Shown one piece after another: positions 1-13,418 of a DNA stretch of 64,000 nt. The position numbers were made by a program, and so were the translations under genes. Below the pieces are notes generated by a model. The model was not told where the DNA came from and did not search any database. It saw only the letters and a list, made by a program, of their open reading frames with translations. Source of the DNA: Myxococcales bacterium (lineage in GTDB: Bacteria; Myxococcota_A; Polyangia; Haliangiales; Haliangiaceae); the NCBI GenBank assembly GCA_005779305.1, contig SXJR01000049.1, positions 1 to 64,000 on the forward strand, read 5' to 3'. Every line of letters starts with the position of its first letter. Within the stretch, counting starts at the first letter, position 1.

Positions 1-57
1 AAGGCCGGCTCGGGCTCGGGCTGCGGTGCCGGCTCGGGCGTCGGGGTGGGGGTCGGC

Positions 58-351
58 TCAGGCGTCGGCGTCGGCGTCGGAGTCGGCGTCGGACCCGGGG
101 TCGAACCCGGCGACCGCATCGGCGTCCGCAGCGGCAGCGGCAGCGGCAGCCGCATCGGCATCGGCGTCCGGATCTGGGCCTGGGCCCGATCGCGAGTCTG
201 AATCCGCGTCCGAGTCCGAGTCCGAATCCGAGTCCGAACCCGTGTCGGACTCGGCCTCGGCGGAATCCTCGATCATCACCCCGGCCTCGGCGGCTGCAGC
301 CGCCAGGGCGGCGCGCTCGGCACGGCCGCGGATCTTCCGCTTCTTTCGCAT
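58..351 (-). CDS. Short basic-then-acidic Ser-Asp/Ala-Asp repeat protein, possibly the broken 5' end of scpB
   Basis: This reading frame starts 64 nt downstream of scpA and gives about 97 residues. It opens with a basic stretch (MRKKRKIRGRAER), continues through an Ala-rich segment, and then runs into long Ser-Asp and Ala-Asp repeats before a TGA at 58-60. The position directly after scpA is where scpB usually lies, but no ScpB winged-helix sequence is visible. Just before the stop, the +1 frame reads as a Pro-Thr/Pro-Glu linker that stays open to the window edge. The true protein may therefore be longer and change frame inside the repeat, or the repeat may carry a sequencing indel. I cannot assign a function with confidence. 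Confidence 0.4.
   Translation of the reverse strand: MRKKRKIRGRAERAALAAAAAEAGVMIEDSAEAESDTGSDSDSDSDSDADSDSRSGPGPDPDADADAAAAAAAAADADAVAGFDPGSDADSDADADA
61..260. repeat. Low-complexity GAC/GCC/TCC trinucleotide-hexanucleotide tract
   Basis: Almost every position from about 61 to 260 belongs to short tandem units (TCGGCG, GGCAGC, TCCGAG and similar). Read leftward they encode Asp-Ala, Ser-Asp and Ala runs. Such tracts are prone to slippage, and here the frame that ends at 58 and the frame that stays open differ by one base. Confidence 0.7.
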
Positions 352-415
352 GCCACTCACGTTGGGTGCGGGCTGTTTAGCGCACCGATCTGACGGCGGG
401 AAGCCCCCAGCAACC

Positions 416-1276
416 CTATCGATATTCTTCGGTTCCGACGACGGCGCGGGCGACGGCGCCGCGCAGGTCGTCGGTGGTGCGCGAGATGACAATCTCGGGA
501 GGTTCGTCGAGCGGCGTGTCCGCGACCATGGCCTGGGTGATCGAGATGAGGCGCAGCTTGGCCATCTCCAGCACAGCCAGGAGCGTCACCACCGCCTCGT
601 GCCGGATCTCGGCCATCGACATGTCGGCGTCGGCCCGGGTGAAGCGGAACATCGACGTGAAGGTGAAGCTGCCCTCGGCCTCGAGCCGGTCGGTGAGCTC
701 GGAGATGCGCTGGCTCACTGACAGGCGGTCGATGAGCACGTTGTGGGTGATGCGCACCCGGGCGGCGCGCATCAGCCGATCGAGCGCCTCGATCAGCTTG
801 TGGACCGGGAACTGGGCGAGCGGCGCCTGGGCGTCGGGATCGACCTCGTCGGCGACCGCATCCTCGACCAGGGTGCCGCGGCCCCACACGTTGCGGCCGA
901 CCACCGGCCGGTCACCGAGCGAGAGCGCCGCCTCCTTGTACTTCTGATACTCGAGCAGGCGCCGGATGAGGTCGGCGCGGGGATCGAGGTCGACGTGGTC
1001 CTCGCCGTCCTCGAGCTCGTCGCCGGGCTCGGGCTCGGCGTCGGGCAAGAGCTCGCGCGACTTGATGTGGCACAGGGTCGCCGCCATCACCAGGTACTCG
1101 CCGGCGACGTCGATGTCCATGCGGGTCATCGCGTCGAGGTACTCGAGGTACCGCGCGGTGACGAAGGCGATGGGGATGTCGAGGATGGCCAGCTCGTGCT
1201 TCTTGACCAGGTGGAGCAAGAGATCGAGCGGCCCCTCGAAGACGTCGAGGGTGACCTTGTAGTCGGTGTCGATCAC
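416..1276 (-). CDS. scpA: Segregation and condensation protein A
   Basis: ScpA is the kleisin subunit of the SMC-ScpAB condensin complex that compacts and segregates the chromosome. The N-terminus has the family signature ([23 protein letters not shown]), followed by the acidic and helical middle and a C-terminal winged-helix region containing [15 protein letters not shown]. Length (286 residues) is normal for the family. I chose the GTG at 1276 because it overlaps the stop codon of the upstream protease gene in a GTGA arrangement; a GTG at 1288 would add four residues. It is the third gene of a leftward series with the ferric-reductase-like and site-2 protease genes. Confidence 0.93.
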   Translation of the reverse strand: MIDTDYKVTLDVFEGPLDLLLHLVKKHELAILDIPIAFVTARYLEYLDAMTRMDIDVAGEYLVMAATLCHIKSRELLPDAEPEPGDELEDGEDHVDLDPRADLIRRLLEYQKYKEAALSLGDRPVVGRNVWGRGTLVEDAVADEVDPDAQAPLAQFPVHKLIEALDRLMRAARVRITHNVLIDRLSVSQRISELTDRLEAEGSFTFTSMFRFTRADADMSMAEIRHEAVVTLLAVLEMAKLRLISITQAMVADTPLDEPPEIVISRTTDDLRGAVARAVVGTEEYR

Positions 1277-1974
1277 TTGATGCCCCACACGAGGTGGACC
1301 CAGTGGCTGAGATCGGTGGTGCCGAAGATGAGCGCCAGCACCTCGTACAGCTTGTCGGCGCAGAAGCGGGCCGGCAGGGTGAAGATCTTGCCCAGCGGGC
1401 CGACCAGGATGAAGGCCATGACCACGAACGGCGCGTAGACCGCGTACTTGTCCCAGGCGTCGAGCCAGCCACGCGGGATGAGGCCACGCACCACCGAGCC
1501 GCCGTCGAGCGGGGCGGCCGGCAAGAGGTTGAAGAAGAACAGGACGAAGTTGAGGATCACCGCGTACTCGAGTGCACGGGAGATCTCGGCGTCGAGCTTG
1601 ACGATGCCACCGGCGACCAGCGCGCTGTGCAAGACGGCCACGATCACGGCGAGCACCACGTTCATGGCCGGACCGGCGAACGAGATGAACACCCGCTTCT
1701 TGCGATCGTGGGTGGTGTGCTCGACCGGCTTGCCCCAGCCGAAGCCGAGACCGTTGGTGGTGGCCAGGAACAGGAACGGCAGCAAGAGCGTGCCGATGGG
1801 GTCGGCGTGGGCCATCGGGTTGAGGGTCACCCGCCCCTGGCGGCGCGGCAGGCGATCGCCGATGCGGTCGGCGGCGTAGGCGTGCCCGAACTCGTGCACG
1901 CAGATCGAGAAGAGCAAGATGATCATGCCCTGGACGATGATGCGGATCTTCTCGGGCGTGAGGTCCGTGTCCAT
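1273..1974 (-). CDS. Site-2 protease family (M50) membrane zinc metallopeptidase
   Basis: This is a polytopic membrane protein of 233 residues with the zinc-binding HEFGH motif at residues 27-31 in the first membrane helix. A second conserved motif, [11 protein letters not shown], holds the third zinc ligand Asp157 in a later helix. These are the hallmarks of M50 intramembrane proteases of the short, PDZ-less type that is commonly found next to scpA. The start at 1974 leaves an 8-nt gap to the upstream gene; an upstream ATG at 2010 would overlap that gene by 28 nt. Its substrate cannot be predicted. It overlaps scpA by four bases, so the two are probably co-translated. Confidence 0.9.
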   Translation of the reverse strand: MDTDLTPEKIRIIVQGMIILLFSICVHEFGHAYAADRIGDRLPRRQGRVTLNPMAHADPIGTLLLPFLFLATTNGLGFGWGKPVEHTTHDRKKRVFISFAGPAMNVVLAVIVAVLHSALVAGGIVKLDAEISRALEYAVILNFVLFFFNLLPAAPLDGGSVVRGLIPRGWLDAWDKYAVYAPFVVMAFILVGPLGKIFTLPARFCADKLYEVLALIFGTTDLSHWVHLVWGIK

Positions 1975-1982
1975 CGAGCGGA

Positions 1983-2654
1983 CTATGTACGGCCGGGGGG
2001 CCTGCTGCAAGGCGCCGCGGCGCGCACGGCCAGCGAGAGCGTCGCCACGGCCACCGAGATCGCGGTCAACGGCGGGAGATGACCGGGCCAGCGCTCGGGG
2101 GTGAGCCAGGTCCGCCAGCCCAGGACGACCACGTGGGCGAGGCCGACGCCGAGGGCGATCACGGCGGTGCGCTGGGTCCGACGCCAGGCGTCGGCGGCCA
2201 TGGTGCGCCGCACCACCGTCGCGCTGGTCATGGCGGGGCCGACCAGGGCGGCGAACGCGGCCACGCCGGCGAGCAGGGCCAGGCCGCCCTCGAACGTGAG
2301 CGCGCCGGCGGCGTCATGCAGCTTGGCGTAGGTGCGCGGCGACAGGACAGCGATGGTCAGCACCGAGTGCACGGCGCCCAGCACGAAGCCGTGCACGCCG
2401 AGGCTCTTGCGGCGGGCCAGCCAGCGCCGGTCACCGATGCCGAGGCGCAGGAGCGGTCCGATGGCGAGCGCCATGGCCACCAGCGCGAGCGCGGCGACGG
2501 CGATGGCCTTGTTGAGCACGAACACCGGCAGCTGCGCCGGCGGCACGGTGCCGACGACCACGTAGCGCACGACGGCGTAGGCGAACGCGGCGGCGAGTGT
2601 GGCAAGCGTGATACGGCGGGCGGATGAGGAAGGCGATGGGAGCGAGGTGGTCAC
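1983..2654 (-). CDS. Ferric-reductase-like transmembrane (heme b) domain protein
   Basis: About 223 residues with six predicted membrane helices. Histidines sit in a helix reading GVHGFVLGAVHSV and in a later one reading GVGLAHVVVLGW, the pattern of ferric-reductase-like/YedZ-type proteins that bind b-type heme across the membrane. No FAD or NAD domain is attached, so it would act as an electron conduit or as a partner of a separate oxidoreductase. The GTG at 2654 is preferred because an AGGGGG sequence lies just upstream; a longer ATG start at 2750 would add a basic, non-membrane stretch. Heme binding is inferred from the fold pattern only. Confidence 0.6.
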   Translation of the reverse strand: MTTSLPSPSSSARRITLATLAAAFAYAVVRYVVVGTVPPAQLPVFVLNKAIAVAALALVAMALAIGPLLRLGIGDRRWLARRKSLGVHGFVLGAVHSVLTIAVLSPRTYAKLHDAAGALTFEGGLALLAGVAAFAALVGPAMTSATVVRRTMAADAWRRTQRTAVIALGVGLAHVVVLGWRTWLTPERWPGHLPPLTAISVAVATLSLAVRAAAPCSRPPGRT

Positions 2655-2774
2655 GCCCCCTAACACGCACGAGCGTCTCGCCCGGTTTCTCCTCGGAAAA
2701 CGCCCCCGATTCGCGCCCTTCTGCGTGTAGGCGCGAACCCACGGCGGCACCCCAAGGATCGCTCGCCGTCGGGG

Positions 2775-3692
2775 TCAACGCGCCCGCGGGTGCGCCTTAC
2801 GGTATTGCTCGATCAGGTGCGCGCGACTGACGTGGGTGTAGATCTGCGTGGTCGCGATATCGGCGTGGCCGAGCATGGCCTGGACCGCACGCAGATCAGC
2901 GCCGCGCTCGAGGAGGTGAGTGGCGAACGAATGGCGCAGCTTGTGCGGTGACACCGCGCCGCCCACGGCGCGAACGCCGGCGGCGCGGGCGTAGACGCCG
3001 AGCAGCTTCCAGAAGCCCTGACGGGTCATGGGGCCACCGCGCTCGGTGAGGAAGAGCGCGGGTTGGTCGCGCGCGCGCAGCCACGACGGGCGGACCTCGA
3101 CGAGGTAGCGCTCGATGGTGTCGCGAGCGGCGGCGCCCATGGGGACCATGCGGGTCTTCTTGCCCTTGCCGGTGACGCGCAGGAAGCCGCCGCGCAGGTT
3201 GACGTCGGCGAGCGGCAAGCCCACCAGCTCGCTGACGCGCAGGACGCTGGCGTAGAGCAGCTCGAGCATGGCGGCGTCGCGCAGGCCGCGCGGGGTGTCG
3301 CGGCGGGGGGCGGCGATGAGCGCGGCGACGGCGTGCTCGCCCAGCACCACCGGTGAGCGCGGCGGCGAGCGCGGGGCCTCCAGCAGCTGGCCGGGATCGA
3401 CGTCGAGCCAGTGCTCGGCGATCAGGTGGCGGAAGAGGCCGCGCATGGCGACGAGGGCGCGGGCCCGCGAGCGCGCGCCGAGGCCAACGTCGGCGAGCTC
3501 GATCAGGTGGTCGGTGAGGTCGGCGGCGGTGACGTCGTCGACGTCGGCGCGATCGCGGGCGGCCAGGAAGGCGCCGAGGCGGGCAAGGTCGCGGCCGTAA
3601 CCGTCCAGGGTGTTGAGCGACAGGCCGCGCTCGACCTTCAGGTGATCGAGGTAGAGGTCGATCGCACGATCGAGCGGCAGGCGGCGCGCCAT
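2775..3692 (-). CDS. xerD: Tyrosine recombinase XerD
   Basis: XerD, with XerC, resolves chromosome dimers at dif. The 305-residue protein has an N-terminal SAM-like core-binding domain (residues 5-100) and a C-terminal catalytic domain. The catalytic residues are visible: Arg152 (in LRVSEL), a lysine in TGKGKKTR near 176, His250 and Arg253 (HKLR), His276 (GHADIATTQ) and the nucleophile Tyr285. The start at MARRLPLD fits the family; the frame stays open 36 nt further upstream. It could be XerC rather than XerD; the [19 protein letters not shown] stretch is closer to XerD in my judgement. It is divergent from the Lon-like lipoprotein gene. Confidence 0.9.
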   Translation of the reverse strand: MARRLPLDRAIDLYLDHLKVERGLSLNTLDGYGRDLARLGAFLAARDRADVDDVTAADLTDHLIELADVGLGARSRARALVAMRGLFRHLIAEHWLDVDPGQLLEAPRSPPRSPVVLGEHAVAALIAAPRRDTPRGLRDAAMLELLYASVLRVSELVGLPLADVNLRGGFLRVTGKGKKTRMVPMGAAARDTIERYLVEVRPSWLRARDQPALFLTERGGPMTRQGFWKLLGVYARAAGVRAVGGAVSPHKLRHSFATHLLERGADLRAVQAMLGHADIATTQIYTHVSRAHLIEQYRKAHPRAR

Positions 3693-3748
3693 CGCGGGAT
3701 CGTGGGCGCGGGCACCGGCTGGGGGCAACTTTGCGATACGCTCGGGGC

Positions 3749-5869
3749 GTGAGCAGGGAAACTCGCATCTCGTCCTTCGTTTCGGCCCTGGGCCTGGGCT
3801 TCGGCCTCACCTTCCTCGCCCCCGCGTGCGGCCCGGCGACGGGCACGACGCCGCCGGGCCCACGGCCGGTGGTCGCCGGCACCAAGCAGGTGGCGCCGCT
3901 CGAGATCTCCGACGACTCCAAGTCGCCGGCGCAGGCGCTGATTCTCGGCACCGACCTCAAGGGCGGCTCGACGGTGCTGCCGCTGGCCGGCGCCGAGAGC
4001 AAGGTGTCGGTCGACTCGATGTGGGTGCGGACCGGGCCCGGCGTCGCGACCGGCGGCTCGAGCCCGGTGGCGCTGGTGACCTCGCCCAACCCCGACGGAG
4101 TGGTGCGGGTCGGCATCTACGAGGAGGTCGCTGGCAGCCTGGGGCCGCAGTGGCGCGCCGGGGTGTGGCTGGCGTCGTTCGTATCGGCGACCGTCATCAA
4201 CAAGGACCTCACCGACTTCAAGTTCACCGCCGAGGCCGGCGGCCACGTCGACGGCGCGTCGGCGTCGGGCCTCATGACCGCGGGCTACCTGGCGACGATG
4301 ATCGGGGCCAAGGTCGATCCGACGGTCACCATGACCGGCATCATCAACCCCGACGGCACCATCGGGCCGGTCGGCGGCATCCCGCAGAAGTTCCTCGGTT
4401 CGATCGAGAAGGGCAAGAAGCGGCTCGGGTACCCGATCGGCATGCAGTACGCCGAGGACGCCAACAGCAAGGAGCGGGTCGACCTGGTCCAGCTCGCCAA
4501 GGAGCACGGCGCCGAGGCGGTCGAGGTGTCCGACGTGTACGTGGCGGTCGAGCTCTTGACCGGCAAGAAGCTGCCGCGGCCGGTGCCGGTCAGCGAGGCG
4601 CAGATGGCGCTCGAGCCCGAGGTGCTGGCCAAGATCGACGAGAAGTACGCCAGCTGGCGCGAGAGACTGAGCGCCGAGTGGGCGCGGCTGCTCGAGCTCG
4701 ACAATGCCGGACGGCTGCCGGCGGGGCTGGTGTCGCTGGCCCTGATCGCGCAGGCCGAGGGCGAGGCCGCCGAGCGGCTCAAGAACCAGGGGCTCGGAGC
4801 GTCGGCGTACCACCGCGTCGTGCGCGCGTGGGTCTACGCGGCGGGCGCGACCGCGACCAGCGACATCCTCGAGCTGGTGCAGGCCGGCGACCTCATCGGC
4901 GCGCGCGCCAAGCTCACCGAGTTCCAGGGGCTGGCCCTCACCACCGACGCGTCCTTGCGCACCATCGCCGAGCTCAAGCCGGCGACCATGGGCGGCCACC
5001 TGCAGATGCTGTCGGCGTTCCAGACCGCGGTGAGCGGCTGGGGCTTCCACGTCTTTTCGTCGGAGTTCCTGGCCGCCAACACGCGGGCGGTATTCGACGA
5101 GCTCGACAAGCTGCCCGACGCCGCGCTCGCCGACCGCTCGGTGGGTGACACCGTGGTCACGGCGACCGCGCCGACGGTGCTGAGCATCGCGCGCGCGGTG
5201 GCGAACTCGGTGATGTCGATCGAGCAGATGGACATCGAGGGACAGAAGTCGATCAACTACCTGTGCTCGCTGCCCAACGTGAAGCGGCTGGCGACCTCGT
5301 TCCAGTCGGCGGCCGGCTCCAACCTCGCCTACTTCGATTCGCTGATCGTCGCCGAGGTGGCCAAGGCCTTCAACATGACCCAGGACCAGGCCAAGGTGAA
5401 GTTCGCCGGCGTCGAGCCCGACTACCTGGTGGCGCTCATGGCCGGCTCGGTCAGCGGCATGGGCGGTCTGCCCGAGCAGCTCAAGAACGAGTGGGGCGAG
5501 AACTCGATCGCGTGGGGCCTGTTCTCGCTCGCCGCGTCGGAGCTCTCCTTCTTCCGCACCTCGATGCTCATCTCGAAGTGGTACTCGCTCGGCGTGCAGA
5601 ACGACCCCGTCACCGGTCGCCCCACCAAGGTCGCGCACGAGAAGGCCTTCTTCAACATGCTCTCCTTCGCCGAGCAGCGCGCCCGCGAGAACGCCCGCGC
5701 CGCGCTGGTGGCCACGGGCGAGATCCCCATCCAGGCCCGCATCCGCTACCAGCAGGCCCGCGTCCTGCGCGAAGGCGACCTCGCCGACAAGCTCGCCGCC
5801 CTCGAAGGTTTCTGGGCCGCCTCCGTCTACGCCCAGACCGCGGTGATGCTGGCGCGCAACCCGAAGTGA
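3749..5869 (+). CDS. Lon-type (S16) protease-fold lipoprotein without ATPase domain
   Basis: The roughly 706-residue protein begins with an export signal ending LAPAC, which could be a lipobox. Residues about 90-280 resemble the proteolytic domain of Lon. The stretch DGASASG carries Ser171 where Lon has its catalytic serine (DGPSAG), and GGIPQK carries Lys214. The Ser-Lys distance of 43 residues equals that in E. coli Lon (679/722). No AAA+ module is present. The remaining 430 residues are helical and unrecognised. I infer a cell-envelope serine-lysine peptidase or a dead scaffold derived from one. The GTG start is followed closely by a basic, then hydrophobic stretch. Confidence 0.65.
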   Translation: MSRETRISSFVSALGLGFGLTFLAPACGPATGTTPPGPRPVVAGTKQVAPLEISDDSKSPAQALILGTDLKGGSTVLPLAGAESKVSVDSMWVRTGPGVATGGSSPVALVTSPNPDGVVRVGIYEEVAGSLGPQWRAGVWLASFVSATVINKDLTDFKFTAEAGGHVDGASASGLMTAGYLATMIGAKVDPTVTMTGIINPDGTIGPVGGIPQKFLGSIEKGKKRLGYPIGMQYAEDANSKERVDLVQLAKEHGAEAVEVSDVYVAVELLTGKKLPRPVPVSEAQMALEPEVLAKIDEKYASWRERLSAEWARLLELDNAGRLPAGLVSLALIAQAEGEAAERLKNQGLGASAYHRVVRAWVYAAGATATSDILELVQAGDLIGARAKLTEFQGLALTTDASLRTIAELKPATMGGHLQMLSAFQTAVSGWGFHVFSSEFLAANTRAVFDELDKLPDAALADRSVGDTVVTATAPTVLSIARAVANSVMSIEQMDIEGQKSINYLCSLPNVKRLATSFQSAAGSNLAYFDSLIVAEVAKAFNMTQDQAKVKFAGVEPDYLVALMAGSVSGMGGLPEQLKNEWGENSIAWGLFSLAASELSFFRTSMLISKWYSLGVQNDPVTGRPTKVAHEKAFFNMLSFAEQRARENARAALVATGEIPIQARIRYQQARVLREGDLADKLAALEGFWAASVYAQTAVMLARNPK

Positions 5870-5870
5870 G

Positions 5871-6677
5871 ATGACCACCCGGCGCCTGCCGCGCGTCGTC
5901 GACGGCTTGCTCGATGCGGGCGGTTGCGACCTCGAGCACCTCGAGCGCGAGCTCCATCGACTCGGCCACGTCTACGCGCTCGATCACCAGGCCTCGCGGC
6001 TGCGACCGGTGCCCACCCGTGACCCCGACGAGCACGTGGTGGCGGTGGTCCTCGGCTACGCCGCGGCGGCGCCCTTGTGGTCGAGCGCGCTGGCGGCGAT
6101 GGCCGAGCTCGATGCGGCGGTGGTGGCGATCGGCTGCCCGGACTTCGCGACGTGGGACGCCGCCGTCGCCGGGCCGATCGCAGGATGGTCGGCCCAGGTC
6201 GAGTCCGACGTCCGTCCCGAGGAGCCGACGCTGGGCGAGCTGGCGCGCGCGGCCATGACCCGGCAACGGGTGGCACTACGCGCGGTGCTCGCGATCGCCG
6301 GCGACGGCGATCCGGCGCAGGCCGCCACGCGCGTGCTGTGGGAACACGGGATCGGGTTCGGCGACCTGCACGGCGCCGTCGTCGAGCGCCGGCAGGCGCT
6401 GGTCGATCTCGGCCGCGAGCTCGACCGCGTCTCGGCCTCGTCCACTCCGGTCCATGCGGTGGCGCTGACGCTGGCGTCGCGGGCGCTGGTCGCCCGCGCC
6501 CTCGTGGTGGCCGCGAGCCAGTGGCTGGAGGACCTCGATGTGCGTGGCGCGGCGCAGCCAACCCGTGTCGAGGTCCAGCGCGAGGTCGATCGCCTGCACG
6601 GGGTGACCGCCGCGTTGAAGCGTAACGTCACCAACACATACGAGGCCGTCCTGGCAATGATCGGCATGGACCTGTAG
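5871..6677 (+). CDS. Unknown helical protein
   Basis: I do not recognise this 268-residue protein. It starts one base after the stop of the Lon-like lipoprotein gene, so the two are almost certainly co-transcribed. There is no signal peptide. The sequence is rich in Ala, Arg, Val and Asp and looks mostly alpha-helical, with a well-ordered C-terminal helix ending near NTYEAVLAMIGMDL. No catalytic motif is visible. Confidence 0.55.
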   Translation: MTTRRLPRVVDGLLDAGGCDLEHLERELHRLGHVYALDHQASRLRPVPTRDPDEHVVAVVLGYAAAAPLWSSALAAMAELDAAVVAIGCPDFATWDAAVAGPIAGWSAQVESDVRPEEPTLGELARAAMTRQRVALRAVLAIAGDGDPAQAATRVLWEHGIGFGDLHGAVVERRQALVDLGRELDRVSASSTPVHAVALTLASRALVARALVVAASQWLEDLDVRGAAQPTRVEVQREVDRLHGVTAALKRNVTNTYEAVLAMIGMDL

Positions 6678-6747
6678 CCATGGGGCGTGGGCGCGTTGGC
6701 TAGGGAAGCCGCTTAGGCGCGGCACCGTAGTACGGTAGAGAGCCGGC

Positions 6748-12171
<5,424 letters not shown>

Positions 12172-12182
12172 CCGGTGGCCCG

Positions 12183-13379
12183 ATGACGCGTCCCGATCTG
12201 ACCGAGCTGCACCGGGCGTGGGCCCGCCACCGCTTCGCCCACGACGAGCTGGTCGCCCTCAACGGCCGGCCCGAGCTCGGGATGGCCTTCGCCATCGACG
12301 TGCTGGTCTTCCTTCCCGGCGAGGACGACGAGGCGCCCCAGACCTGGTTCTGCACCGCCGGCGTGAGCCGCATGAAGATGGTGAGCGACGTCGGGACGTT
12401 CGAGCTCCAAGTGGCGGTGCGCGGCCGCCCCAACCGCCCGGAGCGCGAGGCGATGGCGCGCCGGGTCGCCGAACTGGCGCTGGCGCCGATCAAGCGCGAG
12501 CACGTGGTCCGCGGCGAGACCGTGTTCGAGGACATCGAGGTGCCGCTGTTCCCCGGCCAGACCGTGTCGCTGTGGGTCGACGCGGGCTGGTCGACGCCCG
12601 AGCACCTGCCCGGCGTCAAGCCGCGTGTCCGCATCCTGGAGGTCTTCTTCCTCCACCCGCGCGAGGCCGTAGCGCTGCGGCGGCTCGGTCCGGCCGAGAC
12701 CATCCTCCGCTTCCGCGAGCTCGGCACCGATCTGATCGCGCCACGGCGCGAGCCCGTGGATCTCCTGCGCGAACCGCACACGGGTGAGGGACCTCCGCTA
12801 AAGTACCAGGAGATGGGGACCAAACAGTCGAAGCGCGACGTCCCGGCGATCTGGGCCGACATCGATCGCTGGCTCTCGGCCAAGGCGCCGGCGACCTTCA
12901 AGCGGCTCAAGCCGGGCGCTGCGCCCGCCGCGCTGGCCGACGTCGAGAAGGCGATCGGCAAGAAGCTGCCGCCCGATCTCGCCGCCTCGTACCAGGTCCA
13001 TGACGGCTTCGCCTATCTCACCGACTACGAGTACCTGCCGTGCGCGGTCGGGCTCAAGCGGTGGAACGAGCAGGCATCGGCCAAGGGCGCCAAGCCGGCG
13101 AAGGCGGCGCACCAGGGCAAGCTCAAGCCGCAGTTCTGGAACAAGGGCTGGTTCCCGGTCGCCATGGACAGCGGCGGCAACTTTCTCTGCGTCGACCTCG
13201 ATCCGGCAGACGGCGGCACCGCCGGCCAGGTCCTGTTCTGGGACGCGGCCGAAGGTCCGCGGGTGAGCGAGCACGACAGCTTCGGCTCGTGGCTCGAGAC
13301 CTACCGCAACGCCCTGCTCGCCGGCCGCTTCACCGTCGACGAGGACGGGCGGCTCGAACCTCCCATCGATCCGTACTGA
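12183..13379 (+). CDS. SUFU-like plus SMI1/KNR4 two-domain immunity protein
   Basis: The 398-residue protein has two parts. Residues 1-205 resemble the suppressor-of-fused (SUFU) immunity family (an acidic alpha/beta domain with MAFAIDVLVFLP, then conserved Trp and Pro motifs and an EVFFLHPREA strand). Residues about 215-398 are an SMI1/KNR4 domain (AALADVEKAIGKKLPPDLAA, then a VHDGF motif). Both families are recurrent immunity modules of polymorphic toxin systems. The gene starts 11 nt after the giant DUF4157 gene, so I infer that it neutralises that protein's C-terminal domain. An open frame extends upstream to 12042, but that part overlaps the toxin gene and is not protein-like. Confidence 0.75.
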   Translation: MTRPDLTELHRAWARHRFAHDELVALNGRPELGMAFAIDVLVFLPGEDDEAPQTWFCTAGVSRMKMVSDVGTFELQVAVRGRPNRPEREAMARRVAELALAPIKREHVVRGETVFEDIEVPLFPGQTVSLWVDAGWSTPEHLPGVKPRVRILEVFFLHPREAVALRRLGPAETILRFRELGTDLIAPRREPVDLLREPHTGEGPPLKYQEMGTKQSKRDVPAIWADIDRWLSAKAPATFKRLKPGAAPAALADVEKAIGKKLPPDLAASYQVHDGFAYLTDYEYLPCAVGLKRWNEQASAKGAKPAKAAHQGKLKPQFWNKGWFPVAMDSGGNFLCVDLDPADGGTAGQVLFWDAAEGPRVSEHDSFGSWLETYRNALLAGRFTVDEDGRLEPPIDPY

Positions 13380-13394
13380 TCCAGTCGCCGCCAG

Positions 13395-13414
13395 AGGCCT
13401 CGAGGGCGAGGCCT
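13395..13414. terminator. Bidirectional hairpin between converging genes
   Basis: AGGCCTCG and CGAGGCCT form an 8-bp stem with a 4-nt loop in the 39-nt gap between the immunity gene (+) and the multiheme lipoprotein gene (-). There is no clear T run, so it may be a stalling hairpin rather than a classical intrinsic terminator. Confidence 0.45.
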
Positions 13415-13418
13415 TGCG

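Noticed and set aside
26-721. Long open frames on the strand opposite scpA, bcr, hcr and cytochrome genes
   Set aside because: They have the Arg/Gly/Pro-rich composition of high-GC shadow frames and lie opposite well-supported genes.
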